This document shows positions 11,929-24,201 of a stretch of DNA of 64,000 nucleotides, in pieces. Source of the DNA: Anaeramoeba flamelloides (taxonomy: Eukaryota > Metamonada > Anaeramoebidae); NCBI GenBank assembly GCA_027625915.1, contig JANTQA010000023.1:19592001-19656000 (forward strand), read 5' to 3'. The notes beneath the pieces are model-generated. The model searched no databases. It was not told the DNA's origin and saw only the letters and a list, made by a program, of their open reading frames with translations. A program made the translations under genes and the position numbers. How positions within the stretch are numbered: the stretch's first letter is position 1; the number at the start of each line of letters is the position of its first letter.

Positions 11929-12462
11929 AAAAGGAAGATATTTATAAGCAAATAATTTTTTTATTTTATTTTATTTTTCTATTTCAAGATTACGTAATTT
12001 TTTTTTTTTTCGAATTTACTATTAAATTAAGTAAAAGATATTTTGTAGTTTCTTTTACAATGAGGTAAAACCATGATAATTCAGAAAAGTAAAATAAATC
12101 AAAAAAAGATAGTTTCCTTCACAAACTCATTTTTTTTTTTTTATTATTGGTTTTATTTTTTTTTTTTGAATTGATTTTGTAAGGATCGTCTTGAATAAGA
12201 ACATTTATAGTAACCAAGATTTCGATGACTTTATTAACTTTTAAAAAATATTTAAAGAGGCGACTATTTAGAATTTCGAAAATTGAGTTTTATCTTAGTT
12301 ATCATTTGATTAGTAAAATTCCTTTACTTTTTCTAAAATCTAAATAATTTCGATTTTAATATAATTGATTTCTTTCTAATATTAAACAATATTTCTGAGG
12401 GAAAAGGGATTAAATAATATTCTTTGTAAAATTTGTTTTTAGTTTATTTTCAGAGAAATTAA

Positions 12463-12664
12463 TACAGTCAGTTTCACTTTTAAGGCACAAACTTTCAACG
12501 AAATTTAAGGCACAAAAAAATCTCAAATTAAGGCACAAAATTTGGAATTTTTTTTTTTTACAATTTATTTTTACTAGAATTTGAATTTTGTGCTTTAATT
12601 TGAGATTTTTAGTGTGCCTTAAATTTCGTTGAAAGTTTGTGCCTTGAAAGTGGAACTGACTATA
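12463..12664 (+). mobile_element. TA-flanked palindromic MITE, copy 7
   Basis: Starts TACAGTCAGTTTCAC. The right end has decayed to AACTGACTATA. Confidence 0.9.
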
Positions 12665-12977
12665 ATAATAAAATAAAAACATATCATTCTGTAAATAGAA
12701 GTCTAAATTTGAATCAAAAGTTGGTTAAAATCTTATTAATCATTATTTAAAATTGAAACAAAAAATGATATTGTTCTGTTAAAATCCTTTTTACATTTTG
12801 ATTATTTTATATTTTTTCTCAGAATTTTTCACAAATGAAAAAATAAAAAAGATCATGAAATGTTTATTACTATCTTTTACTCAATTTCATAAACTGTATA
12901 GAAGCAACCTTGCAACTCAACAATTATATTAAGATTTTTTCTTCTTGAACTTGTTTTTTTAAAAAACTTTCAATTTC

Positions 12978-13177
12978 TACAGTCATATTCACTTTTAGGG
13001 CACAAACTTTCAACGAAATTTAAGGCACAATAAAAATCTCAAATTAAGGCACAAAATTCCAATTCTAGTAAAAATAAATTGTAAAAAAAAAAATTCCAAA
13101 TTTTGTGCCTTAATTTGAGATTTTTTGTGCCTTAAATTTCCTTGAAAGTTTGTGCCTTAAAAGTGAAACTGACTTTA
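12978..13177 (-). mobile_element. TA-flanked palindromic MITE, copy 8
   Basis: Starts TACAGTCATATTCAC and ends GAAACTGACTTTA; both termini carry point changes; loop reversed. Confidence 0.88.
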
Positions 13178-13355
13178 ATATAAAAGAAAAAAAAATTAAA
13201 ATAATAACTTTGTATTTTAAGAGATAAGAAAAACACCAATCGCAAATACATTTAATAATGTTTTAATTTAGATTGTCAATTTTTAAAATATGTAATTTTT
13301 AATATTTCAAGCTTTTATTTCCATTTATTATTTTTTTGGTGTATTTTAAAATATC

Positions 13356-13360
<5 letters not shown>

Positions 13361-13421
<61 letters not shown>
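13361..13421. repeat. (AT)n microsatellite
   Basis: About 30 uninterrupted AT dinucleotides. Shorter (AT)n runs occur at 17253-17275 and 37771-37820. Confidence 0.97.
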
Positions 13422-13425
<4 letters not shown>

Positions 13426-15226
13426 ATTATATAATAGTACTGAAATCTAACAAAAGATTTTATATTATCATTTATTACCAGTTTAAAGATAAAAACCTCT
13501 AATAGATGAATATGATTATTATGAATTATTTAAGACTAATATTAATAAAGATTATAGAGTTTTTGAAAATAATTATTTGTGATAAAAAAAATATGAAAAG
13601 ATAAATTAGTGAGAATAAAAACTTATCTTGAAGACGTTTAATATTTTATTAAATTTTACAAGTTATCAGATTTCAAAAAATACTGTATTATATTCTAAAT
13701 AAATTTATAAATGGATGATCATCGAAATAAAAAAGGATATTACACTACAAGGAAAATTTAAACACCGAAAATTACAGTTAGCCAAAACTATATATTGGAT
13801 TTCAGTTATACTTCTTATGTAAATTATTTTTTCAAAGTTATCATAATTTTATGTAATAAAAAGAGGATTGCTTTTAAACTCATGAAAATCTGAATACCCC
13901 CCTTTTCAAAAATACTGATTTTTTTAAAAAAACACCTATTTTTAGGGTATTTTTTTAATGTTAAAAGTTGAAATGAATTAATTTTTGATTGAACATTAAT
14001 ATTGAAAAAAGAATAAATGTTAAAGCAATTTGCAGAAAAAAATCGGGAATGTATTTAAAAACTCAAACATGTAAAGAAATAAAATGATAAAAAATATTAC
14101 CAAAACAAATAAAAAATCGATTTTCAATTTAATTTAGCGATATCTTTTGATTCAAATATTTTGTGCTATTCTAAAATTGAAAAATATGTTTCTTTTTAGA
14201 CTATTAAAAAAATACTTGTAAATTATCTCTCTAATAAGTCAATTTAAAAATTCAAAAATTTTACAATTAAAAATGAAAAAAATATTACTGAAAAATTTCA
14301 TTTTTTTTTCAATTTCTATTAATATCTATTAAAGTCGTAAACCTTTTTGAAAATTGTTATGTAAAATAATGTTTATTATATGAGTGTATTTCAAAAATAC
14401 AAAATTTAGAGATTTTTTTTTGAAAAAATTTTCCTTGTCTTGTATCATTGCTAAATATTGGAAAATAGAGTTAAAGAGATTTAAATATAAAAATATTCTA
14501 AAATAAATGAATTTAATAATCTTTATCACTCTTTGAAACTCATAAAACAAAGATCGCACAAAAAATATATTTATATCTTTTTTAATTATTTGATAATTTG
14601 TGTGATATCTGTTGTATCTACGACGGTAGGATACTATATAATTATTATAATATGGATAATGTTATTGAAGTTCATTTGGGTGATAATTTAGTTGTTTTGG
14701 AAGCCACAATTTTCTCATGAAAAACGTTATTGTTGAAACTTTTTAATAAAAATTTTATTGGATTTTGATCTTTACTAAAGATTTCACATTTTGAAGATAA
14801 TTTCCTTGCTGTTTATGACAAAAAAAAAGGCTGCAAATTTTCAATCAATATTCTCAAAAAAATCAATCTCATATAATAAATCTATAGCCTACCATCCAAT
14901 TCTAAAAGGGAAATAAGAATCATTTGAGTTTCTTGAGGGAATTATGAAATTTAAATCTTTGATTAACTTTTAAAAGCGTTTTTTTATAAGAAGCCTTAAT
15001 TGAAATTTTATTCCCTTTATTTGGCAATAAATCTTGAACAAAAGGATTATGAATTCAAAAAAATGCGACAAAAGTTTCTATGGTATTCTGTTGTGGATAA
15101 AAAATATAAATCATTTTTTTCAAAAAAGTATTAGTAATTAATCTTTTTGAGGTTATTAGTTCCAAAAAAAAAAAACAAGTATTCAAAAAGGAAAAGAAAA
15201 CAAAACCAACCAAATAACTTTGCTTT
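13422..15226. other. Intergenic region before TAF1B
   Basis: No intact gene. From about 14640 to 15130 there is decayed coding-like + strand sequence in one frame with scattered stops (NFLAVYDKKKAANF, YNKSIAYHPILKGK). It could be an old retroelement ORF, perhaps Penelope-like, but this is weak. The rest is AT-rich without recognised structure. Confidence 0.35.
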
Positions 15227-17239
15227 ATGGATAATTTTAATTGTCCAGTTTGTGGGGGATCTTCATTTTTTGAAACTGAAGAAGGGCATTACGTTTGTGC
15301 GGATTGTGCGTCGTTATCACAAACATTTTACCAAGAAGGGCAAGACCAAGATGATTTAATGAGCTCAAAATGGACAAGGCGTATCAAGGGGAAAGATGAT
15401 CGTGTGCTTTTAAAAGATTTAAAATCCCATGATTCTGCATCTGTAAGACCTGAGGTTATTATTGAGTGTTTCCAATACATCTTAAAAATGCAAGTGAAAG
15501 AAGTGATAAAAAATCTCGGTGTCGATCCCAAAATTGAACAAGTGATTAACAATTTTTGGTTTCTTTATTTGCAAAAAGTTTTTTTGCTGTATAAGGATTT
15601 CCAAGAACAACTGGAAAGACAAAAGAAAGAAAAAGAAAAAGAAAAAGACGAAGAAGAGGAATTGTCTGAGCCGTCTTCACCACTACTACCAGATTCTTAT
15701 CATGATGGAAAAGAAAAGAAAAACAAAGAAACTGAAAATTCTGAAAATGAAAAGGAAGAAAAAAAAGAAAATCGTAATTTTAGTGATAACTCGCAAAGAT
15801 TAAGAAATAGCCAGAACAGCTATTTTTCAAATTCCCAAAATTCTCAAACCCAAAATATACCCCAAACAAACAAAAAACAACAAGAATTAACAAAAATGAG
15901 CAATTTTTTATATTTCAATCCTGTAGCTACAGCCTTTTTAGGATATCCTTACACACTAGCCTTTCTTTACACTTCACTATTATGGGTACGCGAACCAATT
16001 ATGAGCATTGAAATTGAAGAATTGACCCTCCAATGTAAAATTCCATATTTATACGTTTATCGTGAGCTCTATTCAAAAGTTAGTACAAAATTAAACTCGA
16101 AAGAAAAAGTATGGTTTAAAATTCAGAGGCCTCCTGGCGCTCAACAGATTTTATTATTAAGCCGATCTTTAGCAAAGTTTTTAGGAATTATTACAAAAAT
16201 ACCACCACCAATCCCAAAAATTTATTTAAAAAAAATGATTAATAGATTCGCCCTTCCGATCTCTTTATTAAAAATAGCCAAACAAATAGAAATAATAATA
16301 CCAATAAAAAATCCGTTACTTTATAGTCGCTTAAAAAGATTTGATTATGCTTTAGTGGTTATAATCTTAATTTCATTAAAATTAATTTATGGTTTGAATG
16401 AAAATTATTCGGAAAAAAGCAAAAAGAAAAAAGATAAATATAATATAGAAAAAGAAATGAAAAACGATGACGATGATGATGATGATGATGACGATGATGA
16501 TGACGATGATGTGAATGAGAATAAGAATCCCAGAAAAAGAAAAATAGATGAACTTGAAAAGAGTAAATTCAATAAAAATTATTTTCCTGATTGGAAAGAA
16601 ATTGAAAAAAAAATATTAATTCATTCATCTTTTGCTAATGAAGATCAATTAACACAAAAGGAAAACTTTATGTCTCGTAAATTATGGGCTCATGACCCAT
16701 TCCAAACAAATGATTTTGAAGTGTATTTAGATTTTTGCAGAAATAGTATATTTAAAGACAAATATGATCCACAAAACGAAGAAGAAATAAATCAAGATCT
16801 TTTCGGTCATCCAATTTTTACTCAGCAATTGCCAATCCAAAATGAGTATAACGATTCGGTGTTTAACATAAATGAAAGATCAATCAAAAGTTTGAATAAG
16901 AATACTAACTCTGATATTACACAGAAGCACTATAAGAACAGTGGGGAAGAAGAAAAGGAAAAGGAGAAAAAAAAACTTTCAGAAAAAAATTGTTCCAAAA
17001 ATTATGTTGTTTATACTAGAGGGGATAATATTAATCCACCACATTTTGAAATGTCTTTTCTTTTATATTCCATTTCTAATATTATACAATTGTACCCTGA
17101 TGAAATTTTAAATCTTTTATGGTACGAAGAAAAAAATATCTTTTCTTTTCTTCGTGAAATTGATAAACATCCAATGATGCATACAGGGAAAAACATTAAT
17201 GAAAAAAAAAAAAAAAATGAACAAAAGGAAAAAAAATAA
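15227..17239 (+). CDS. TAF1B: TAF1B/Rrn7-like RNA polymerase I initiation factor
   Basis: 670 residues in one exon. The N-terminus is a zinc ribbon with C6, C9, C24 and C27 (CPVCGG then YVCADC), the RRN7-type finger. Two TFIIB-like cyclin-fold regions follow: residues ~70-150, and ~240-410 with YTLAFLYTSLLWVREPI and IPYLYVYREL, where TAF1B proteins have LLWLREP and a G-x-I/L-PY motif; YALVVIILISLKLIYGL is the second cyclin core. Known role: TFIIB analogue of the SL1/core factor complex that recruits Pol I to the rDNA promoter in the nucleolus. A charged Ser/Glu/Lys linker (~125-225) and an Asp run (about 414-431) interrupt the conserved parts. The first ATG directly precedes the zinc ribbon. 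Identity rests on the zinc ribbon plus the WVREP block. Confidence 0.85.
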   Translation: MDNFNCPVCGGSSFFETEEGHYVCADCASLSQTFYQEGQDQDDLMSSKWTRRIKGKDDRVLLKDLKSHDSASVRPEVIIECFQYILKMQVKEVIKNLGVDPKIEQVINNFWFLYLQKVFLLYKDFQEQLERQKKEKEKEKDEEEELSEPSSPLLPDSYHDGKEKKNKETENSENEKEEKKENRNFSDNSQRLRNSQNSYFSNSQNSQTQNIPQTNKKQQELTKMSNFLYFNPVATAFLGYPYTLAFLYTSLLWVREPIMSIEIEELTLQCKIPYLYVYRELYSKVSTKLNSKEKVWFKIQRPPGAQQILLLSRSLAKFLGIITKIPPPIPKIYLKKMINRFALPISLLKIAKQIEIIIPIKNPLLYSRLKRFDYALVVIILISLKLIYGLNENYSEKSKKKKDKYNIEKEMKNDDDDDDDDDDDDDDDVNENKNPRKRKIDELEKSKFNKNYFPDWKEIEKKILIHSSFANEDQLTQKENFMSRKLWAHDPFQTNDFEVYLDFCRNSIFKDKYDPQNEEEINQDLFGHPIFTQQLPIQNEYNDSVFNINERSIKSLNKNTNSDITQKHYKNSGEEEKEKEKKKLSEKNCSKNYVVYTRGDNINPPHFEMSFLLYSISNIIQLYPDEILNLLWYEEKNIFSFLREIDKHPMMHTGKNINEKKKKNEQKEKK

Positions 17240-18470
17240 GTTTATATTCTGAAATATATATATATATATATATATAAAAACTAACAATGAATCAATTGTT
17301 TTTTAATTTATTTTATTTTTTTAAGGTATTTTATCTTTTTGAAATTTTTATTTTTAATCATTGTGTTGAATAATACTTGATTTTTTTTCTCAAAAAACTG
17401 AGAATTTAAAATTTATGGTTGATGATGATTTTAATATAGTTTTTTTTAACTAATTTTGAACCAATTGAAAACAAAAATTATTAAAGTTTTTTTTATTACA
17501 ATACATATATATTTAATAATTAGTTAAATAACCCTAACAAGAGTAGAATTAAATATATCAAAAGAAGATCAATTTTTATTTATACATAAAAAAGAGAGAT
17601 GAATGAATAGCTTTAAATTATATTCTTATTTCTATTCATCCAAGTTTAACAAGATTATTTTATTTGAATGTATTTGAAATTAATTGAATTTTGTGGAGAA
17701 TTTATCCACAAATTTTTATTATATTTTTGGAAAAAAAGTAGAGATTCGTATTCTTCTTCTTCTTCTTTTTGCTGTTTTATACTTGGAATAAAGCTTAAAT
17801 CGACGACCGAAAATAAAAATGAAAAAACATACATTATAATGATGGATATCACTAAATGTGTTTTCAATTAGTATTAAAATAATTGGAACAACAATAAAAA
17901 AAATTATTTTTAATCATAGTATTCAAATATTTTAATTAAAATATCATCAAAGAGAAGTACTTAGTATTCCAAGTGAAACATTTATCATTAAGTCTGTTTA
18001 CATTATTTTTTCATCTTGTCTTTTTAACAATTATACTGTTAACTAATCTTTAATAAATTGTTACCAAAGATTTAGTCATACTAATAAAAGATAAAAAAAT
18101 TAGCTGGTTTTCTTTTTTTTTATTCAAAATTATTTCCTTGATTTAGGACAATCTGCTTGTTCAACAGTTTTTGAAAATGAAAAAAGAACATAACAAATAA
18201 ACAGATGGCAAAAATAATTATATATATTTACCTTTCTCTTGAAAAATTATAAGTGAAGATGATAAAAAACCAAAAATGGATTTAAAATATATAGATATAT
18301 ATCTAGGCTTTAGATTCCACTAACAGTTTTTTCATTTTTTTCAGGATATGTGTCAATTATAAACCCAATTTTTTCCAGTTTATTTTAAAAATAAATATAC
18401 CTTCCGAGACAAAAAGATGGGAATATAAGGATGACTGAATATTTATTGATTTTTTTTATTTTATAACTGG
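17240..18470. other. Intergenic, TAF1B to inverted dispersed repeat
   Basis: Contains a short (AT)n run and a TTC repeat near 17753. Overlapping short ORFs on both strands at 17655-17871 (the minus one starts with a hydrophobic stretch) are not convincing genes. Nothing else recognised. Confidence 0.4.
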
Positions 18471-18479
18471 AATACGATC

Positions 18480-19095
18480 ATAAAACGTTTTTTCAAAAAA
18501 AAATTAAAAATTTGTTAATTTTTCACTTTTTGATAACTTGACTTATAATAAAAACTATCGGTTAATAAAATATCTTGGGTCATTTATATTTTTTCAAGAT
18601 ATGTAACAATTTAAGTTGAGAAATTCAGTTTTCCAGGTTCCATTTTTTTCAAATTTAATAGTAAAAAATTTGTATCAAGATTTTTTTCAAATTTATGGGG
18701 CAATAATCATATATTTCAAAAAATTTTAAATTTAATAAATACCTCTCAAACTTATAACCAATTATTTTGACTATTAAAGAATTGCATATTGATTTAAATT
18801 CAAAAAAAAAATTTTCTATTTTGATTTTGGGTTTTTTAATTTTTGAAATATATGGAAAAGTAAATAAATTTTCTGTTTATTCTAAAAAGTAAAAAAAAAC
18901 TCACCATTGGGTTTTCAAGAATTTAAACTAATAACTTCAAATCTATTTGATTTTACATTATTCTTTTAAATTCTGGAAAACATATGCACCCGATTGACAC
19001 TTTCATTATTTTTTCCAGAATTTAAAAGAATAGACTAAAATCTTTGGTTTTGGCCAATTCTTTTGAATTGAAAAAAAAAAAAAAAAAAACCTAGA
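18480..19095 (-). repeat. 1.3 kb dispersed repeat, inverted partial copy
   Basis: Reverse-complement relative of the right flank of the 1620-2870 repeat (18480-18830), followed by hairpin-cluster sequence (18836-19095) with CTGGAAAACATATG and TTTCCAGAATTTAAAAG arms. Confidence 0.55.
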
Positions 19096-19699
19096 CATGA
19101 CCTATCAGGAGTTGGTACTACGTACCATAATTTTTTTATTTTAGGTATTTTTTATTTTCAAGTTATATTTTCAGCTTTTCTTTATTATTTTAATTCTTCA
19201 AACCACAACAGCTTTGATGAAAAATTCTTAACAAGAATATTAAATTCAAAAAATAATATTTTTTTTTGAAGGTTTGAAATAATTTTCCCATATTAATAAT
19301 TATGAAATATCCAATTTTATACTTCTATTTACGAAAGAAGATTCAAGTACATGGTCATCCAAAACTATAATTTACAATTTTTCATCAAAAATGAAATAAA
19401 AATAAAAATAAAAATAAAATAAATTTTTTTTAGACTCACAATTTCATTTTTAAAAAATTGAAAATGTATTTCTTTTAATAACAAATTAGACTTTTTGCAA
19501 ATCTTAACAATTTATAATTGCTGAAATGGAAAATAAATTTCACTCAATATATGATCCATTGTTGTTAAAAAGTAGTGGTAAAAAAAAATAAAAAATATTA
19601 ATTAGAAATTATATAAAAAATAAAAATAATAAATGAAATTACTCTTTATTGGAAAGGCAGAAATTAGAAGAAAAAAAATAATTAAATTGTAAAGGAGAC
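19096..19699. other. POLD2 3' flank
   Basis: AT-rich, no ORF or repeat recognised apart from A/T tracts. Confidence 0.4.
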
Positions 19700-20561
19700 T
19701 TAAAAATCAAAAGAAACTGTTGAAGATTCTAAAGTTTCTATATCTACTAAAACAATTTCTGAAGTTTGATAAAATTTAGGCACAAATATACAAGAAATTT
19801 TTTTATTTCCTGTAGTGTAACTCTTTTTATGAATTATTTCAGAAGAGAACTGGTCTTGGTTACCTGCGAAATACACATGTGGGGTATTTTTAATAATGAA
19901 CGGATCTGAATTTTCAAAAGGATGGCAGGGCAGGGTGTCTGGGCAAGTGGGCGAAAGGTGGCACCAGTCAAGAGAATTTTGGAAAACTTGGAATTTGACT
20001 TCATTTAGGTCGCCATTTTTGAAATATTTGGCCATGTCGTTAATAGCTTCTCCAGAATTGCCCACAAAGATTGTGTTATCTATTTTGCATTCGTAAGGAT
20101 TAGTTACCCGATTAAAGGACTTTGTTTTGCGTGAAAACGGGAACAACACAGGGTGGAATGGTTGCTGTGGTAAAAATAAATTGGAAGGGTCACTTTCGCC
20201 TGGCATCAAATCAACGGCCATTGAAGAAGACAGTCGCGAAATAAATTGATCTAACGATTTTGAATCAGAACACACCAAATTGCCATCTTTCTTCCTGTTT
20301 TCAAAGGTTGTGCTTTTTTGGTTGACCTTTGGCTTGGGCCTAAATAAGGAGTTCCCACAGATGATCGCCCTCACAATTTGGGATTGGATTTTGTTTTCAT
20401 TGGACTCCTCAAGAAAGCCAGTTAAATATTCGAGAAGCAATTCCAATTTTTGAGGATCTGATTTTGGGTTTCCAATTTCCAGTCCTGAGATGAAAGCAAC
20501 ATATTTTTTAATGTTTTTTTTTTCTTTTTCTTCTTTTTCTTCTTTTTCTTTTTTGATTTCC

Positions 20562-20600
<39 letters not shown>

Positions 20601-21175
20601 GTTAATAATAAATTGTTTAAAGACGATTGCTTTGGCAACCCAGGATAGCAAATTTCATTGACTTCAAATTTGTCTCCCTCGATGGTACCTTTAACGGCTA
20701 TGACGATCCCTGTGACTAAGGAATTTAATAAATAGGAGTCGCCAATGAGGTAGATCCTGCCGTTCTCATCCTCAAGTACTATTTGATCCTCTTTTGAAAA
20801 GTAAGAGTCAACTTTAAAATCTGAATAACTTTGATCCAGCACGTTTTGGTAACCTTGCGAATACTCGCCAAGGATGTTTGGTTTCTTCGAGGTGTCCTTA
20901 TAAACTGTTCCAATTAGGACAAATTCTTTGGAAATCAAATTTTCTTTTGTCTTTACTTCTTCTTCTTGTTCAGAGACATCAATAACCCTTTTTAAAATTT
21001 TTGGTGGATAATCTTGATCATTGATCCATTTTGCGGCAATGTTTTTCTCCAAAATTGGCCGAAGTGACTTAATTCGATGTACATAGATCGAATTAAATTG
21101 CTTTAATTCTTGAGTTGTTCTTGATAATTTAAATCTTTCAAACAAAGGTGTGTATTTGCAATTTAATCGGAGCAT
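19700..21175 (-). CDS. POLD2: DNA polymerase delta subunit 2 (small/B subunit)
   Basis: 491 residues, one exon, close to the ~470 of animal POLD2. The N-terminal half is the OB-fold region (IYVHRIKSLRPILEKN; VLIGTVYKDTSKKPNIL; IVLEDENGRIYL). The C-terminal half is the inactive calcineurin-like phosphoesterase fold (FISGLEIG; RAIICGNSLF; VDLMPGESDPSN; LPQQPFHPVLFP; TNPYECKIDNTIFVGNSG; HLSPTCPDTLPCHPF; DPFIIKNTPHVYFAGNQ). These blocks match POLD2 in order. Role: bridges the catalytic subunit to accessory subunits of the lagging-strand replicase in the nucleus. Oddity: an Asn-Glu hexapeptide-like run and a Lys/Glu run (about residues 193-222) are inserted just between the OB and phosphoesterase domains. 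The start ATG follows an in-frame AT-rich leader with no earlier ATG. Identity is firm. Confidence 0.96.
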
Positions 21176-22161
21176 ATTCAGGCAAGAGACAGGAAAAAAT
21201 TTAGACGTTAATTATTTAATAAAATAAAAAAAAAATAAATTTAAAAAATGTCTCAACCCTTAAAAGAGAGTTCAAAAATATTACAATGTTATTGACAATT
21301 TATAAACTGTTGAAACAAATAGAATATTTTGGAAATCTACTTTCTATCCTTAGTGTCTTACTATAAGTATAAAAGTTGATGTTGATACTTCCCAAACATT
21401 TGTTGACTTTTTACTCAAAAAAATAGCTCTTTGTGTTTTTTTTTCTTCTTGTTTGTTTGAAAAAAAATTCAAAGGTATTGGCTGAGAGTTTTTGTGTTTA
21501 GAAGTCATTTGGGAAAGTTTAACAAATTATCTGATCGATCTTGCAAGTATAAATGAAAATTTTCAGAAGAAACCTAGTAATTTATTCCTTTTCTGATTCG
21601 TGAAGTTCATCATACAGTTGGTTTTTTTGAAGAATGAATAGACAATAAGAGTGTTTTTAATTCAAAATTTTTATGCAAATACCTTTTCCTCAAATTACAT
21701 TTAATGTCTTCTCATTCTTTGGAAATGATTGGTGTAAATAATGTTATTTTTGTTGTTAAAACACAAATTAAACAAAATTTTTGTTTAACTTGACCAATAA
21801 TTGTTTTTGCTTTCCAATCCATTAAGAATAAAAATAGATTAACTGGTATAAGATGTAATGCTGTGTTTTTTAGGCTCTTCATGAATCTGTCTTCCAAATG
21901 GTATCAATTTTAATGATGCCTAAAAAGGATATTTTCCGTTTTTTTTTTTTTTTTTCAAATCTGAAATGATGAGTTCAACCCATTAAACTCCTTCTAGATT
22001 CGTTTCTAATTAAAGTATATTGTAAATGGGGTACAAATGGTAAGAATTCTAATTAGACACGTGACTCTAAAAAATCTATTAAAACTATTATTGTACAATA
22101 AATTCTTCGATTTTTTACAAAGATCAAAATTAAAAATTTTTATTTTGGAAATTTTTTTTTT
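21176..22161. other. POLD2 upstream region
   Basis: No gene recognised. 22020-22150 resembles part of the TTAA element at 51334-52090 (GTGACTCTAAAAAATCTATT in both), so it is probably an old fragment of it. Confidence 0.4.
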
Positions 22162-22750
22162 TTAAGGTTCTAGTCATTTTCCTTTGATTTGTTCCATACT
22201 CAAGGAGTTACTAGAAACTCTAAAAAATATATTATAAATTGGATTTCTATTGATTGACAAAATTCACATAATAAAAAAAAATTTTCTTATGGTCTCTTTG
22301 GAAAAAAATTCAAATCAAACAAAATGTTTCATGTAATTCTCAATTCAAAAAATCAAATTTTCAAAATAAAAATCAAAACATTTCTATTTTTTTAAATTTC
22401 CAAAATTTTTAAAAAAAAAATTACTTGTTTTTTATTTTATATTTCCAAAAGGTTAAATTTCTTTAATTTAAAACAATTTTTTTTCTTTTAGTACAAAACC
22501 GATTTAAATAAGATTTAATAAAATTTTTGATTGTTGTGCGACCATCTATATATTTAATTAAAATAATGATTTTGTAATATTCTTTCAATAAAAATAGAAT
22601 AAAACATTAGAAAAATCAAAAAACGAAAAAAAAAATAAAATCTAGATCTCAAAAAACTTAAAAGATCAATAATTCAAAACTGAAAAACTTCTATTTAAAA
22701 TCATATTTTCATAAAGATAAACATTGGGAAATTGAGTGCCACCCATAATA
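22162..22750 (+). mobile_element. Diverged copy of the 46.7 kb TTAA element
   Basis: Left TTAA at 22162-22165 followed by GGTTCTAGTCATTTTCC; collinear with 46677-47361 (GTTGACAAAATTCA-like and GATCTCAAAAAAC blocks). The right end is not clear. Confidence 0.6.
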
Positions 22751-24201
22751 AGTTTTTACTTTAAAAATGTCCTTGCTTTCCATTGTTAATTTTCAGTAAT
22801 CTATCCTATATCAAATTTCCATTATTTTTTTTAATCTCTCTTTTCCACTATTAACTAATCCCAAAAATTATTAAAATTTTATTTTTAACTTTACTAAACT
22901 ATTTTCCACAGTAATAACTCAACTGTAAGACTAAACCTCAAGATTCGGAACCTTTGTACAATTGTTAAATATTTTTTTCAAAATAATAAATATGCATGTG
23001 GTTAAATAATCAAGTGTTGAATAGTTGAAACTGTATTGTAAAATAAAAATTCGTGTTTTTTAATTGAGAAGAACTTTATTAAAAAAAGATCAAAGAAACC
23101 AATAAAAACCCCAAAGTAAATATACCATTGGTTTCTTAAAGTTCTATTATTCAAAAATAATCTAAAAATAAAGGATCAAATTTGATAATTTTTCAAGAGA
23201 ATACAAAGTAAATTTTAAGAATAATTGTTATATATCAAAAAAAAAAAAATAATGAAAAATTAGAAAAAAATATTAAAAAAATTCATTTCCTAACTTAATA
23301 TTTACTGATAATATTCAAACCATTTACTTTCAAAAGTGATTTGATCTTTTCTATACTATAGGGTCGTAAATTGGATATTGAATTGAAACAAGAAGAAAAA
23401 AAATAAGGATTTTATTTTGAAACACTGATTATTGGCTTTGGGTAAACACTATTTTGATCACAGTTAGAGTGGATATTGTTATAATAACTCGGAATAAATT
23501 TGTGATTCTTTTCGCTCATTTTCTTTTACAAATATGATTTTCAGAGAAAAAGGTTGTGATTGCGGGATCTAAATAAAAAATTCGAATGTACAAACAATTT
23601 TACCCTTTATTTATGATATACCAAACGAGGCCATACTTTTTTCCTCTTAACTTTTAGATATTTTTTTTTTTTTCTTCCACCCTTCCCTAAACAGAATTCA
23701 AAAAATTAGTCAATTTTTTTATTAACAAACTAAAAAAGAAAAATGACATTCCCAAAAAATAGTAAAACTTCAACAATAAAGAAAAAAATAATTCGTAGAT
23801 CTCTTAAACTACCCTTGTACCTTTGGTGGTTATAATTTATAAGTTAACAATTAAATCAGAAGTTTTTAAATAATTAAAGATTAATTGTGAAAAATTACCC
23901 TCGTAATTTAGAGAAATCTTTGAATCTTGTTCTTTTATTTCTTTTTAAATTATTTCAACCAAAAACCTTCCCTTCTAATTGTTACATTTAAAAATTAAAA
24001 CATTTCTAAATAAGGAGAAAATTTTTTCAACCAACTTTCTTTAGTAATAATAATTCTTTCTTGAAAAGTTATAATCTCAAGAAAACAAGTATTTTGAATC
24101 TAATATTAGTCTCCAATTTGCTTATTGTTTCCAAGAATTCTTTAATAATCTTGACTATTCATTTTTTTCAGTTAGAAGATCTCTAAACACACAAAGGAAA
24201 A
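22751..24201. other. Upstream of the MGG gene
   Basis: AT-rich, no ORF. A TTTTTTTCAG acceptor-like site at about 24165-24172, just before the MGG start codon, may mark a 5'-UTR intron. Confidence 0.35.

Noticed and set aside
12410-12682. 90-codon minus-strand ORF
   Set aside because: Almost entirely the palindromic MITE at 12463-12664.
17655-17871. Overlapping ORFs on both strands, the minus one with a hydrophobic N-terminus
   Set aside because: Both depend on a short TTC/GAA repeat; no splice sites, neighbours or composition shift support a gene.
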